Assembly: GCF_001463905.1 (NCBI RefSeq)
Contig: NZ_BBWR01000002.1
Location: 682,001 to 746,000, forward strand
DNA length: 64,000 nucleotides
Direction of reading: 5' to 3'
Origin: Aureimonas frigidaquae
GTDB lineage: Bacteria > Pseudomonadota > Alphaproteobacteria > Rhizobiales > Rhizobiaceae
The position numbers were made by a program, and so were the translations under genes. Shown piece after piece: positions 27,902-37,370 of this stretch (its first letter is position 1; each line of letters begins with the position of its first letter). The notes beneath the pieces were generated by a model that searched no databases, had not been told where the DNA came from, and saw only the letters and a list, made by a program, of their open reading frames with translations.

Positions 27902-28513
27902 ATGACCACGCCGGACACATTCATCCACCAGTTCATCCCGGGCGACGGAACCGTGGATCGCCCCCTGCTCCTCCTGCACGGAACGGGCGGCGACGAGAAC
28001 GATCTGATCGACCTTGGACGCACCCTTGCGCCGGGCGCCCCGCTCCTGTCGCCGCGCGGCAAGGTGAGCGAGAACGGCATGCCGCGGTTTTTCCGGCGGC
28101 TGGCGGAAGGCGTCTTCGACGAGGATGATGTGCGCTTTCGCGCAGGCGAACTCGCTGCATTCGTGGCGGAGGCGCGGACGGCCTATGGCATCGGCGCACC
28201 GATGGCGCTCGGCTTTTCCAACGGCGCCAACATTGCGGCCGCGCTGCTGCTGCTCCATCCTGAGGTGCTGACCGGCGGGGTGCTGCTGCGGGCCATGGTG
28301 CCGCTGTCCCGGATGCCCTCGCCCGATCTGTCGGACAAGCGGATCTTGTTCCTGAGCGGCGCGCTGGACCCCATCATCCCGGCCGACAATGCCGCCATGC
28401 TGGCAGGCCACCTCAAGGCCTGCGGCGCGCAGATCGAGCACCACAGCTTGCCGACAGGCCACGGCCTTTCCCAGGCCGACCTACGCTACGCGCACGCCTT
28501 TCTGTCGGCCTGA
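27902..28513 (+). CDS. alpha/beta hydrolase, phospholipase/carboxylesterase family
   Basis: A 203-residue serine esterase of the Abhydrolase_2 family (YpfH/EstB-like). The catalytic triad is visible: S106 in GFSNGA, D156 in SGALDPIIP and H187 in TGHGL. The oxyanion region [11 protein letters not shown] near residue 23 is typical. There is no signal peptide, so it is cytoplasmic. It is divergent from the LysR gene with a 126-bp shared gap. In some bacteria related enzymes are linked to dioxygenase genes, but none is near here, so the substrate is open. Confidence 0.9.
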   Translation: MTTPDTFIHQFIPGDGTVDRPLLLLHGTGGDENDLIDLGRTLAPGAPLLSPRGKVSENGMPRFFRRLAEGVFDEDDVRFRAGELAAFVAEARTAYGIGAPMALGFSNGANIAAALLLLHPEVLTGGVLLRAMVPLSRMPSPDLSDKRILFLSGALDPIIPADNAAMLAGHLKACGAQIEHHSLPTGHGLSQADLRYAHAFLSA

Positions 28514-28594
28514 TAGCCCTTCGGCGGGTTTGACACGCCGATCCGATGACGTAGGAATGGTCGCATCCGGTCAGAATCGCGCCGGAGCGGAACG

Positions 28595-29368
28595 TTGCGA
28601 GGACCCATTCCCACTTTCGCATTCCTTGCTTCGGATACGCCGGAGGCCCAGTCGGCACTGCATCGGTTGAAGGCGCTCTATGGCGACCTGGCCGCGGCGG
28701 ATGCCGACATCATCGTCGCCCTGGGCGGCGACGGCTTCATGCTGCAGGTGCTGCACCAGTACATGAACAGCGGCAAGGCCATTTACGGCATGAACCGCGG
28801 CACGGTCGGCTTTCTCATGAACGCCTATCGCGAGGAGGGGCTGGAAAACCGCCTCTCCATCGCGCTGCGCAGCGTGATCCACCCCTTGCGCATGGAGGCG
28901 CGGGACGATGCCGGCGCCACTTACGAGGCGCTCGCCATCAACGAAGTCGCCCTGTTCCGCCAGTCCTTCCAGATCGCACGGCTGAAGATCAGCATCGATG
29001 GCAAGGTGCGGCTGGACGAACTGGCCTGCGACGGCGTCATGGTGGCGACGCCGACCGGTTCGACGGCCTACAACCTATCGGCCGCCGGGCCGATCATCCC
29101 CATCGATGCGCCGCTCCTGGCGCTCACTCCGGTCAGCCCCTTCCGCCCGCGCCGCTGGCGCGGCGCCCTTCTGAACAACCGGCAGGAGGTGGAGATCGAG
29201 GTGCTGGAGCCCGGCAAGCGGCCGGTCAACGCCGTGGCGGATCATTACGAGGTCAAGTCGATCCGCCACATCACGATCCGCGAGGCGCGCAACTCCCGCT
29301 GCACGCTCCTGTTCGACCGCGATCACAGCTGGGATGAGCGCATCCTGGCCGAGCAGTTCCGATACTAA
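28595..29368 (+). CDS. nadK: NAD kinase
   Basis: A 257-residue cytoplasmic enzyme that phosphorylates NAD to NADP with ATP or polyphosphate. The family GGDG motif is residues 44-47, followed by NRGTVGFLMN and the second nucleotide motif GSTAYNLSAAGP. The start is TTG at 28595, with GGAG nine bases upstream; the protein then begins directly with the family's PTFAFLASDTPEA stretch. Length is normal for alphaproteobacterial PpnK. It converges on the flavin reductase gene 3 bp away. Confidence 0.96.
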   Translation: MRGPIPTFAFLASDTPEAQSALHRLKALYGDLAAADADIIVALGGDGFMLQVLHQYMNSGKAIYGMNRGTVGFLMNAYREEGLENRLSIALRSVIHPLRMEARDDAGATYEALAINEVALFRQSFQIARLKISIDGKVRLDELACDGVMVATPTGSTAYNLSAAGPIIPIDAPLLALTPVSPFRPRRWRGALLNNRQEVEIEVLEPGKRPVNAVADHYEVKSIRHITIREARNSRCTLLFDRDHSWDERILAEQFRY

Positions 29369-29371
29369 GCG

Positions 29372-29995
29372 TCAATCCACGTCGCTCGCGTCCGGCGCCG
29401 CCGGTCGGAACAGTTCGAACACATCGCGCGTGACGGCGTAGTCCATGTAGCCGAGGCGCGACAGCGGCTCCGCCAGCTCCATCCGCACGCGCCCGTCCCG
29501 AAGGATCGCCTCGTCGATATGCACCCCGACGACCTGGCCGATAACCACCACATTCTCGCTGACCGGACCGGCCAGGCTCTTGGGCCGAAACCATTCGGTG
29601 ACACGGCATTCCAGCGCGGCCGGGCTTTCCGCAACACGCGGTGCGGCGACCAGCCGGCATTCGGCCTCCGTCAGCCCCGCTATGGCGAACTCGCTGACGC
29701 CGCGCGGCGCGGGCGCCGAACTGCGGTTCAGGGCCCTGGCCAGCGATGCGGTCGCCAGATTGCAGACGAACTCCCCGCTTTCGATGGCGTTGGCCGCCGA
29801 ATGCTTCATCCCGACCGATGAGAACATGACGAGCTTCGGCCGGTCCGACAGAGCGTTGAAGAAACTGTAGGGCGACAGGTTGACCGTGCCGTCGGCCGCG
29901 CGGGTGGAAATCCATCCGATCGGCCGGGGCGACACGATCGCCTTGAACGGATCATGCGCCAGGCCGTGCCGGTTGTCCTCCGTCTCGTAGAACAT
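29372..29995 (-). CDS. flavin reductase-like (FMN-binding split barrel) protein
   Basis: A 207-residue protein of the Flavin_Reduct family. The N-terminal segment FKAIVSPRPIGWISTRA with NLSPYSFFNALS is characteristic of the subgroup that binds FMN and reduces it with NAD(P)H or has no known partner. No oxygenase component lies beside it. Its start codon overlaps the stop of the nitroreductase-family gene upstream, so the two flavoproteins form an operon. Confidence 0.9.
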   Translation of the reverse strand: MFYETEDNRHGLAHDPFKAIVSPRPIGWISTRAADGTVNLSPYSFFNALSDRPKLVMFSSVGMKHSAANAIESGEFVCNLATASLARALNRSSAPAPRGVSEFAIAGLTEAECRLVAAPRVAESPAALECRVTEWFRPKSLAGPVSENVVVIGQVVGVHIDEAILRDGRVRMELAEPLSRLGYMDYAVTRDVFELFRPAAPDASDVD

Positions 29996-30564
29996 CAGCC
30001 GGCAGCCTCGGTCACGACCTCGGCGAGGTCGGGCCGCGGCCGCTCGGAGCGTTCCTCGGTCGGCGTGCCGACATAGAGGAAGCCGGCCACCTTCTCGTCC
30101 GGCGCAATGCCGAGCGCGGCCTTGGCCGCGTCGTCATAGGCCGGCCATTCGGTGATCCAGGTGGCCGCATAGCCATAGGCTGCCAGCGCATGGACGAGGT
30201 TCATGGTGAGCGCGCCGGCCGACAGGACCTGCTCCCATTCGGGAACCTTGAAATGCGGTGCAGCCCTCGACACGACCGTGATGACCAGCGGCGCCCGGGT
30301 GAAGCGCTCGAGCTCGTAGGCGCGGCGGCCATCCGACAGCGGCCCTTCCCTGTCCTCGGCGATCTGCGTCAGCGCCTGACCGAGCCTGCCCGCCGACGCG
30401 CCGCGGATCAGGACCAGGCGCCAGGGCGCCAGCTTGCCGTGGTCGGGAACGCGCAGCGCGAGGCGCAGGATCTCGTCCAGTTCGGCGCCGGATGGCGCAG
30501 GTGCGGCCAGGGCGGGAATGGAAACCGAGCGGCGGCTGGCCAGATGGTGCTTGAGGTCGGGCAT
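29995..30564 (-). CDS. nitroreductase-family protein (YdjA/RutE-like)
   Basis: An FMN-dependent oxidoreductase of 189 residues when started at the ATG at 30564 (MPDLKHHLASRRSV). The family sites are visible: RRSVS near residue 11, APSGAELDEIL, PDHGKLAPWRLVLI for phosphate binding of FMN, and AYGYAATWITEWPAY. An in-frame start at 30627 would add 21 residues unlike the family. It reduces nitro groups or quinones in vitro in related proteins; the natural substrate is unknown. Coupled to the flavin reductase gene. Confidence 0.9.
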   Translation of the reverse strand: MPDLKHHLASRRSVSIPALAAPAPSGAELDEILRLALRVPDHGKLAPWRLVLIRGASAGRLGQALTQIAEDREGPLSDGRRAYELERFTRAPLVITVVSRAAPHFKVPEWEQVLSAGALTMNLVHALAAYGYAATWITEWPAYDDAAKAALGIAPDEKVAGFLYVGTPTEERSERPRPDLAEVVTEAAG

Positions 30565-30686
30565 TGGAAACTGAAAATCCTTCGGAACGGATCGGTCATG
30601 CGGGGGCCGATCAATTTTCGGCCCCAAACTTAAGGTCCTGCTTGCGCGAACGCCAGAAGGTCAGCCATACCCGACGCGTCGATCCA

Positions 30687-31922
30687 ATGCCAATATCGCA
30701 AGGACATCCATTCGCGGTGACGATACGGTCCGCTCTCATTCTCTTCCTGTCCCTGGCCCTTGCCGGGCCGGCCTTCGCCCAGGGTGGCCCGCCACCCGGG
30801 GGCGGCATGGACGAGGACGGGGGCAGCGCCTACGCCTCGCCGTCCGGCATTCCGGACGGCATGCAGAACGAGAGCCTCGGCATTCCCTTCGGCAACGGCC
30901 GCGGCCCGCAGCAACGGATCGACCTGCCGACACCGCAGGACGGGCTAAGCAGCTTCGCCGTTCCGAACCTGCCGGACATCCCGGGGGATCCCCTGCCCGA
31001 GCTCGGCAAGATCGTGCCCGACACCGCCCTGACCCTGAATGCGCGCATGGGCGACGATGGCGACATGATCCCGGACGGGCTCGTCTGGCGCCTGTTTTCC
31101 ACCCGCCTGAACCGGGAGGGAAAGCTGCAGCTCATCGGCCTGCAGCGCGGCGGCGAAGTGAAGTTCGCCATCCCGGCCGGCTCCTACCTCCTGCATGTCG
31201 GCTACGGCCGGGCGGGACTGACCAAGCGCATCGAGTATAATGGGCGCGGCACCACCGACACGGTGATCCTGGAAGCCGGCGGCCTGCGCCTGACCGCCAG
31301 CAGCGGCGACGGCCAGCCCATCGAATCCAAGCTTCTGACCTTCGACATCTTCACCCAGGGCGCGACGGCGCAGGACCGGCGGCTCATCGCCGAAAAGGTG
31401 CCGGCCGGCATGATCGTCCGGCTGAATGCCGGTGACTATCACATCATTTCCAACTACGGCGCCGTCAATGCCGTGGCGCGGGCCGATATCAAGGTCGAGA
31501 CCGCCCGCGTGACCGATGCCCGCCTGACCCAGCGTGCGGCCGAGGTGACCCTCAAGCTCGTGCGCGAGGAAGGCGGCGAAGCCATGGCCGATACCGCGTG
31601 GTCCATCTCGTCCTCGCAAGGGGATCTGATCCGCGAAAGCGTCGGCGCCTTTTCCTCCATGGTGCTGGCCGAAGGCGAGTATCTGATCGTCGCCAAGAAC
31701 AAGGACCGCATCTACCAGCGCGTCTATACGGTCCAGTCCGGCCATAACGAAGAGTTGGAGCTCGTCGCCAACGGCAACGGCCAGCCGGAAAGCGCCATCG
31801 ACGGATCGGGCGACCACCCGCCGGCAGAGCCTCTGCCCGGCTTCGACGAGTTGGAAGGCATTGCCGGCGCCATCGACGATCCGGGGCTGCCGGACGATGC
31901 GCAAGCCGGTTCGGGCGATTGA
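30687..31922 (+). CDS. hypothetical exported protein with three related beta-rich repeats
   Basis: A 411-residue exported protein. A hydrophobic signal segment (IRSALILFLSLALAGPAFA) is followed by a Gly/Pro/Asp-rich region to about residue 90. Three units of roughly 85-90 residues follow, each with an aromatic strand start (LVWRLFSTR, LLTFDIFTQ, TAWSISSSQ) and a strand end of the form G-x-Y-x-(L/I) (GSYLLHVGY, GDYHIISNY, GEYLIVAKN). An acidic Pro-rich tail closes it. The ATG at 30687 lacks a ribosome site; GTG at 30717 with AAGGA upstream is an alternative. I do not recognise a characterised family; a periplasmic beta-sandwich protein is likely. Confidence 0.75.
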   Translation: MPISQGHPFAVTIRSALILFLSLALAGPAFAQGGPPPGGGMDEDGGSAYASPSGIPDGMQNESLGIPFGNGRGPQQRIDLPTPQDGLSSFAVPNLPDIPGDPLPELGKIVPDTALTLNARMGDDGDMIPDGLVWRLFSTRLNREGKLQLIGLQRGGEVKFAIPAGSYLLHVGYGRAGLTKRIEYNGRGTTDTVILEAGGLRLTASSGDGQPIESKLLTFDIFTQGATAQDRRLIAEKVPAGMIVRLNAGDYHIISNYGAVNAVARADIKVETARVTDARLTQRAAEVTLKLVREEGGEAMADTAWSISSSQGDLIRESVGAFSSMVLAEGEYLIVAKNKDRIYQRVYTVQSGHNEELELVANGNGQPESAIDGSGDHPPAEPLPGFDELEGIAGAIDDPGLPDDAQAGSGD

Positions 31923-31926
31923 GGCC

Positions 31927-33123
31927 ATGGACGGTCCGCCGGCCGCCTCGCGCGTGAGCGAACGGATCGGCATCACCGCCGCACGCCGGATCGCACTGGC
32001 GGCGCAGGGCTTCGGAACGACGCGCCCGGACGTGGTGAACCAGGGGCATCTGCGCCGGACGCTCGGCCGGCTCGGCCTTCACCAGATCGACAGCGTCAAC
32101 GTCGTCACCCGCGCCCATTACATGCCGGCCTTTTCCCGGCTGGGCGCCTACGACACGGCCCTTCTCGACAGCGCGGCCTGGGGCAAACGCGGCCAGCGCC
32201 GCATGTTCGAATACTGGGCGCATGAGGCGTCCCTGCTTCCGCTCGACCTGCACCCGCTCCTGCGCTGGCGCATGGCAGAGGCCGACCGCGGAGATGTCGG
32301 CTATGCCGGCATGCGCAGGGTTGCGCGCGAGAGCCGTGAGGCTGCCCTCACCCTGCTGGAGCGCATCCACCAGGAAGGCCCTCTGACGGCGTCCGCCTTC
32401 GAATCCAGCCGCACCGGCTGGTGGGAGTGGAGCCAGTCCAAGCACATGCTGGAATGGCTCTTCTATGCCGGCCATATCACGACGGCGACGCGGCGGCGCA
32501 GCTTCGAGCGTGTCTACGACCTGCCGGAGCGCGTCCTGCCGCCACACATCCTGGCCCTGGAAACGCCGGCCGCGGACGTTGCCCGGCGCGCGCTTGTCGA
32601 GATCGCCGCCCGCGCGCTCGGCATCGCGACGCTCGCCGAGCTGCGGGACTATTTCCGCCTGCGCCCGCAGGACGCGACTGCCGCCGTGACCGAACTGGTG
32701 GAGGATGGCGTCCTGTTGCCGGTTCAGATCGTGAGCTGGCCGCAGGCCTACCTACACCGCGATGCGCGGCGCCCCCGCCGCATCGAGGGCCAGGCGCTGC
32801 TGGCGCCCTTCGACCCGCTCGTCTGGGAGCGCGCGCGCGCCGAACGGCTGTTCGGCTTCCGCTACCGGATCGAGATCTATGTTCCGGCGCACAAGCGGCA
32901 GCACGGCTATTACGTCCTGCCCTTCCTCCTGAACGAGGCGATCGTGGCGCGGGCGGATGTGAAGGCAGATCGGCAGGCAGGCATTTTGAAGGTGCATGCG
33001 GTGCACCTGGAGCCGGATGCGCCGCCGGACACGCTCGATGCGCTGCAGGCGGAGCTGGCGCTGATGGCAAGCTGGCTGCAGTTGAACGGATGCACCATGC
33101 CGGACCGGATCGACCGGGATTGA
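31927..33123 (+). CDS. winged-helix DNA glycosylase-like protein (HTH_42 family, AlkX/YcaQ type)
   Basis: A 398-residue protein of the HTH_42 (AlkZ-like) family, members of which unhook DNA interstrand crosslinks or remove bulky alkylated bases. The family N-terminal region and the catalytic Q-hydrophobic-D motif (HQIDS near residue 55) are present; QxD is the AlkX/YcaQ form, while AlkZ has QxQ. Three winged-helix units and a C-terminal beta part (LLAPFDPLVWERARAERLFGF) are recognisable. Start chosen at 31927, 4 bp after the exported-protein stop; in-frame ATGs at 31861 and 31897 would overlap that gene. No toxin or biosynthetic cluster is nearby, so a general repair role is likely. Confidence 0.87.
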   Translation: MDGPPAASRVSERIGITAARRIALAAQGFGTTRPDVVNQGHLRRTLGRLGLHQIDSVNVVTRAHYMPAFSRLGAYDTALLDSAAWGKRGQRRMFEYWAHEASLLPLDLHPLLRWRMAEADRGDVGYAGMRRVARESREAALTLLERIHQEGPLTASAFESSRTGWWEWSQSKHMLEWLFYAGHITTATRRRSFERVYDLPERVLPPHILALETPAADVARRALVEIAARALGIATLAELRDYFRLRPQDATAAVTELVEDGVLLPVQIVSWPQAYLHRDARRPRRIEGQALLAPFDPLVWERARAERLFGFRYRIEIYVPAHKRQHGYYVLPFLLNEAIVARADVKADRQAGILKVHAVHLEPDAPPDTLDALQAELALMASWLQLNGCTMPDRIDRD

Positions 33124-33129
33124 ACGAGC

Positions 33130-33157
33130 GGCGCGGCCGGACGGAGCCGGCCGCGCC
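33130..33157. terminator. probable bidirectional terminator between the glycosylase-like gene and thrS
   Basis: A perfect 11-bp GC-rich stem (33130-33140 and 33147-33157, six-base loop) fills the gap between two convergent genes. T runs are weak on both sides, so the efficiency is uncertain. Confidence 0.6.
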
Positions 33158-33165
33158 TTCAGGCG

Positions 33166-35133
33166 TTACGGATGATCGCGCAGACGCCGCAGATCCGGCG
33201 GCACCGCTTCGTCGGTCAGAAGTTCGATCGCCGCAGCAAGGTCGAGCGACTGCTGGTCCCGTGAGCCGAGGCGCCGCAGGTTGACGGTGCTTTCCTCTGC
33301 CTCGCGCTTGCCGCAGACCAGGATCACCGGAACCTTGGCCAGCGAATGCTCGCGGACCTTGTAGTTGATCTTCTCGTTCCGAAGGTCGGTTTCCACATGA
33401 AGCCCCGCCTTGCGCAGGCGGGCGGCGACATCGCTCGCATAGGCGTCGGCATCGGAGGTGATCGTCGCCACGACGACCTGCACCGGCGCCAGCCAGAGCG
33501 GGAAATGCCCGGCGAAGTTCTCGATCAGGATGCCGAGAAAACGCTCCATCGAACCGCAAACGGCACGATGGATCATCACCGGCTGGCGCTTCTCGGACGA
33601 CTGGTCGATGTAGAAGGCCCCGAACCGCTCCGGCAGGTTGAAATCCACCTGCGTCGTGCCGCACTGCCATTCGCGGCCGATCGCATCGCGCAGCGTATAC
33701 TCGAACTTCGGCCCGTAAAACGCGCCCTCGCCTGGCAGAACGCCCGTCTGTATGCGGCCGTTGGACTGCAGCTTGATGGTTTCCAGCACCTCGCCCATCA
33801 CGCCTTCGGCCCGGTCCCACAGCGCGTCCGAACCGACCCGCTTTTCCGGCCGCGTGGATAGCTTGAGGGTGATCTCCTCGAAGCCGAAATCACGGTAGAC
33901 GGACAGGATCAGATCGTTGATGCGCAGGCACTCGGCCGCCATCTGCTCGTCGGTGCAGAAGACATGCGCGTCATCCTGCGTAAATCCGCGCACCCGCATC
34001 AACCCATGCAATGCGCCGGACGGCTCATAGCGATGCACGGAGCCGAATTCCGCAAGCCGGATTGGCAATTCGCGGTAAGACTTCAAGCCATGCTTGAAGA
34101 TCATGACGTGGCCGGGGCAGTTCATCGGCTTGAGCGCAAAGACGCGATCGTCCTCGATCTCGTCGTCGGCGACCGTCACCTTGAACATGTTGCCGCGGTA
34201 CCAGCCCCAGTGGCCGGAGGTTTCCCACAAGGAATGGTCGAGAACCTGTGGCGCGTTCACCTCTTCATAGGTGCCGGCCAGGCGGCGGCGCATATAGGCG
34301 ACGAGCGTCTGAAAGATGCGCCAGCCCTTGCCGTGCCAGAAGACGACACCCGGCCCTTCCTCCTGAAAGTGGAACAGGTCCATCTCTCGGCCGAGGCGAC
34401 GATGGTCCCGCTTTTCGGCTTCTTCCAGCATGGTCAGGTAGGCGCTGAGCTGATCGGCCGTCGCGAAGGCCGTGCCGTAGATGCGCGTCAGCATGGGGTT
34501 GCTGGAATCCCCCCGCCAATAGGCGCCTGCCACCTTCATCAGCTTGAAGTGCTCGCCGATCTGGCCCGTGGAGACCATATGCGGGCCACGGCACAGATCG
34601 AACCAGTCGCCCTGGCTGTAGATCTTCAGGTCCTGGCCTGCGGGAATCGCATCGACCAGTTCCACCTTGTAGGACTCACCCTTAGCGGCAAAGACTTCGC
34701 GTGCTTTCTCACGCGACCAGACCTCCTTGCGGAAGGCGGCGTTGCGGCGGATGATCTCCAGCATCTTGCGCTCGATGACCGGCAGATCCTCCGGCGTGAA
34801 CGGCGTTTCGCGCGCGAAATCGTAATAGAAGCCGTTCTCGATCACCGGGCCGATGGTCACCTGGGTTCCCGGCCACAGCGCCTGCACCGCCTCTGCCATG
34901 ACGTGGGCGGCGTCATGCCGGATCAGTTCCAGCGCGCGCGGATCCTCCCGCGTGAGGATCTCCAGCGTGCCGCTGCGCCCCACCGGATCGGCAAGGTCGC
35001 GCAGCTCGCCGTCGAGCGCATAAGCGACTGCCTTCTTGGCCAGCGACTTGGAGATGCCGGCGGCGATGTCGGCGCCGGTCGTCTCCGGCGTGTATTGCCG
35101 TACGGAACCATCGGGGAATGCCAGGTCGATCAT
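33166..35133 (-). CDS. thrS: threonyl-tRNA synthetase
   Basis: A 655-residue class II aminoacyl-tRNA synthetase that charges tRNA-Thr. It has an N-terminal TGS domain (about residues 1-62), an editing domain with [11 protein letters not shown], the catalytic core with zinc ligand C339 ([12 protein letters not shown]) and motif 2 ([21 protein letters not shown]), and the C-terminal anticodon-binding domain ([14 protein letters not shown] to the end). All domains of the long bacterial form are present. It lies downstream of yidD on the same strand with a 125-bp gap. Confidence 0.98.
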   Translation of the reverse strand: MIDLAFPDGSVRQYTPETTGADIAAGISKSLAKKAVAYALDGELRDLADPVGRSGTLEILTREDPRALELIRHDAAHVMAEAVQALWPGTQVTIGPVIENGFYYDFARETPFTPEDLPVIERKMLEIIRRNAAFRKEVWSREKAREVFAAKGESYKVELVDAIPAGQDLKIYSQGDWFDLCRGPHMVSTGQIGEHFKLMKVAGAYWRGDSSNPMLTRIYGTAFATADQLSAYLTMLEEAEKRDHRRLGREMDLFHFQEEGPGVVFWHGKGWRIFQTLVAYMRRRLAGTYEEVNAPQVLDHSLWETSGHWGWYRGNMFKVTVADDEIEDDRVFALKPMNCPGHVMIFKHGLKSYRELPIRLAEFGSVHRYEPSGALHGLMRVRGFTQDDAHVFCTDEQMAAECLRINDLILSVYRDFGFEEITLKLSTRPEKRVGSDALWDRAEGVMGEVLETIKLQSNGRIQTGVLPGEGAFYGPKFEYTLRDAIGREWQCGTTQVDFNLPERFGAFYIDQSSEKRQPVMIHRAVCGSMERFLGILIENFAGHFPLWLAPVQVVVATITSDADAYASDVAARLRKAGLHVETDLRNEKINYKVREHSLAKVPVILVCGKREAEESTVNLRRLGSRDQQSLDLAAAIELLTDEAVPPDLRRLRDHP

Positions 35134-35258
35134 GTCTTGTCCTTTCCGCTCACCCCCGCCTACCCTGCGGGAAAGCCCTATCGATCGATTGCACGGGCGC
35201 TCGGCCCGGCAGACAGCCTTCTAGCTCCTGCGTGGCGGGATGCAAGGAAAAGGGGCGA

Positions 35259-35606
35259 TCAGCGGTGCGGAGGCCGCCAGGAGAAGCGCTCGGGCACGGG
35301 ATCGTGGCCTGCACAGCCGAAGGGGCCGCAACGTGCCACGCGCCGCCCCGTCAGAAAGCTCCCGGCCACGAGCCCGTGGCGGGCCACGGCCTCGTAGGCA
35401 TATTCGGAGCAGGTCGGTACGTGGCGGCAATGACCGCCCACCAGCGGCGAAAAGGCGAGCTGATAGGTCCGGACCAGACCGAGCCCCAGGAGGCGGCCCG
35501 GCGTCTTGCGGAAGGGGCCGGGCCAGTTGCGGCCCAAGGTCTTCGGGGATGGGCCCAAGGTCCGGGAGGGGCCTGGTGTCTTTTGGCCCGGCGGCGGTTT
35601 GCCCAT
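35259..35606 (-). CDS. yidD: membrane protein insertion efficiency factor YidD with Pro-rich N-terminal extension
   Basis: A 115-residue protein of the YidD (DUF37/Haemolytic) family, which helps YidC-dependent insertion of inner-membrane proteins. The core is the C-terminal 75 residues with LVRTYQLAFSPL, CRHVPTCSEYAYEAV and RVARCGPFG; the conserved cysteines are all present. Typical YidD proteins begin near RLLGLGLVRTY, so the first 38 residues, rich in Pro, Gly and Arg, are extra or a start-site artefact. It starts 2 bases after the Fe-S scaffold gene and so is translationally linked to it. Confidence 0.9.
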   Translation of the reverse strand: MGKPPPGQKTPGPSRTLGPSPKTLGRNWPGPFRKTPGRLLGLGLVRTYQLAFSPLVGGHCRHVPTCSEYAYEAVARHGLVAGSFLTGRRVARCGPFGCAGHDPVPERFSWRPPHR

Positions 35607-35608
35607 GG

Positions 35609-36049
35609 TCAGGCCGCCTTGCTGCGCCCCTCGATCTCGTCGAGGGCGGATACCACGGCGTCGAAGGTCAGCATGGTCGAGGCATGGCGCGCCTTGTAGT
35701 CCCGCACCGGCTCCAGGAAGCGCAGTTCGGCAAAGCGGCCTTCGGGCGGCGGCCCGTTTTCCTTCAGCATGTGCAGCATGGCCTGGCGGGCGGCGCGCAG
35801 TTCCGCCGGGCTGGCGCCCAGGATCGCCTTGGCCATGACGGCGGAGGATGCCTGCCCCAAAGCGCAGGCCCGCACGTCATGAGCAAAATCGGTCACCACG
35901 CCGTCGCCCAGCACGATGTCCACCGTGACGGTGGAGCCGCACAATCTCGAATGCGCGGTGGCCGTGGCCTGGGGGGCTTCCAGGCGGCCGATCCGGCCGA
36001 TATTGCCGGCCAGCTCGAGGATGCGGCTGTTGTAGACATCGTCGATCAT
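35609..36049 (-). CDS. iron-sulfur cluster scaffold-like protein (NifU_N/IscU superfamily)
   Basis: A 146-residue protein of the NifU_N family. Two of the three cluster cysteines are visible (SRLCGSTV and VRACALGQASS). The third position, where IscU/SufU have Cys, appears to be in RHAST with His and no Cys. This lineage is common beside yidD and hisI/folE in Hyphomicrobiales and differs from true IscU. Whether it carries a cluster is therefore uncertain. It is divergent from folE across a 236-bp gap and leads the operon with yidD. Confidence 0.87.
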   Translation of the reverse strand: MIDDVYNSRILELAGNIGRIGRLEAPQATATAHSRLCGSTVTVDIVLGDGVVTDFAHDVRACALGQASSAVMAKAILGASPAELRAARQAMLHMLKENGPPPEGRFAELRFLEPVRDYKARHASTMLTFDAVVSALDEIEGRSKAA

Positions 36050-36285
36050 GGCTTGTCCTCAAAACCCGGCCTGCATCTACCCACCGGCGGGCGGAAACCG
36101 TATATAGGGGGAAGGCCGCGCCTGCAAAAGTCTGCAGGCGACAAGGCGGCCCGTTTGCCGGCTGGCAACGGGCGCCCTGCCGGGCGCATTGGCGGAGCTA
36201 GCCGGCCCGCCGGCAGGACGGGCCAGGCCCGCCCGTTGCGTCGAGCGAGGTCGGTTCGCCGCAGGGCGACGGGTAAGGGTTGGAA

Positions 36286-36906
36286 ATGGACGCCACTGTC
36301 AGGAGTTTTCCCGGTCTTGCGGGGCAGGAAAAGCCACCCCGCCCGACGCGGGAAGAAGCGCAGGCCGCGGTCGAAACGTTGATCCGCTGGGCGGGCGACG
36401 ATCCGCGCCGCGAGGGGCTAATCGAAACGCCGGCGCGTGTCGTGCGTGCCTATGAAGAGATTTTCGCCGGCTACCGGATCGATCCGGCCGACGTTCTGGT
36501 GCGGACCTTCGAGGAAGTGTCCGGCTATGACGACATGGTCCTGGTGCGCGATATCGACTTCGTCTCCCATTGCGAGCATCACATGGTGCCGATCATCGGC
36601 AAGGCGCATGTCGCCTATGTGCCGGATGGCCGCGTCCTCGGACTGTCCAAGATCGCCCGCGTGGTAGACCTCTACGCCCGCCGCCTGCAGACGCAGGAGG
36701 CCATGACGGAAGAGGTCGCGGCGATCATCGACGGGGCGCTCGCCCCGCGCGGCGTGGCCGTGCTGATCGAGGCCGAGCACATGTGCATGTCGATGCGCGG
36801 CATCCGCACGCGCGGCGCCGTGACGACGACCAGCGCCTATTACGGCGTGTTCAAGGACGACAAGTCCGAGCGCGACCGCTTCCTGTCCATGATCCTGCAC
36901 CGCTGA
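36286..36906 (+). CDS. folE: GTP cyclohydrolase I
   Basis: A 206-residue zinc enzyme that opens GTP to 7,8-dihydroneopterin triphosphate, the first step of folate synthesis. Zinc ligands C96 (SHCEHHMVP), H99 and C167 ([10 protein letters not shown]) are present, and the [20 protein letters not shown] segment is diagnostic. The ATG at 36286 has AAGGG six bases upstream; a TTG two codons earlier is less likely. hisI follows after 3 bases, as in many Hyphomicrobiales. Confidence 0.97.
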   Translation: MDATVRSFPGLAGQEKPPRPTREEAQAAVETLIRWAGDDPRREGLIETPARVVRAYEEIFAGYRIDPADVLVRTFEEVSGYDDMVLVRDIDFVSHCEHHMVPIIGKAHVAYVPDGRVLGLSKIARVVDLYARRLQTQEAMTEEVAAIIDGALAPRGVAVLIEAEHMCMSMRGIRTRGAVTTTSAYYGVFKDDKSERDRFLSMILHR

Positions 36907-36909
36907 ACC

Positions 36910-37308
36910 ATGGCCAGCCACGAGATCGAGGAAGGCGCGCGCCTTCTGCCCCGCTTCGACGCCGCCGGCCTGGTGACGGCGGTGGTGACCGACGCCGAGC
37001 ATGGTGGCGTATTGATGCTCGCGCATATGAACCGCGAGGCGCTCGACCTGTCGATTGCCACGGGCATTGCGCATTATTACAGCCGCTCGCGGCAGGCCCT
37101 TTGGAAGAAGGGCGAAACGTCGGGCGCATTTCAGACCATCGTCGAAATGCGCGTCGACTGCGACCAGGATGCCGTCTGGTTGCGCGTGGCGGTCGCCCGT
37201 CCGGACGAAACCTGTCATACGGGACGCACGACCTGCTTCTATCGTCGGGTCGAACTTGGTCCGGGCGGTGGCGGGCTCACCACCCTGTCGCCCCGCGGGC
37301 ACGAATAG
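36910..37308 (+). CDS. hisI: phosphoribosyl-AMP cyclohydrolase
   Basis: A 132-residue zinc enzyme that hydrolyses phosphoribosyl-AMP in histidine synthesis. The family signatures are clear: [29 protein letters not shown], the metal site DCDQDAVWL and the C-terminal cysteines in [11 protein letters not shown]. It is the monofunctional form without the HisE domain. It is coupled to folE (3-bp gap), a link of convenience rather than pathway. Confidence 0.97.
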   Translation: MASHEIEEGARLLPRFDAAGLVTAVVTDAEHGGVLMLAHMNREALDLSIATGIAHYYSRSRQALWKKGETSGAFQTIVEMRVDCDQDAVWLRVAVARPDETCHTGRTTCFYRRVELGPGGGGLTTLSPRGHE

Positions 37309-37370
37309 TCGGAACGGTTCGGGGGGCCGACGCCAGGCGCGCCGGCCGGCAATCCAGGTCGCAAGGCAGC

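Noticed and set aside
36570-37370. A 583-residue patatin protein fused to an N-terminal extension
   Set aside because: The extra 267 residues are in a shifted frame over folE and hisI and have no similarity to patatins.
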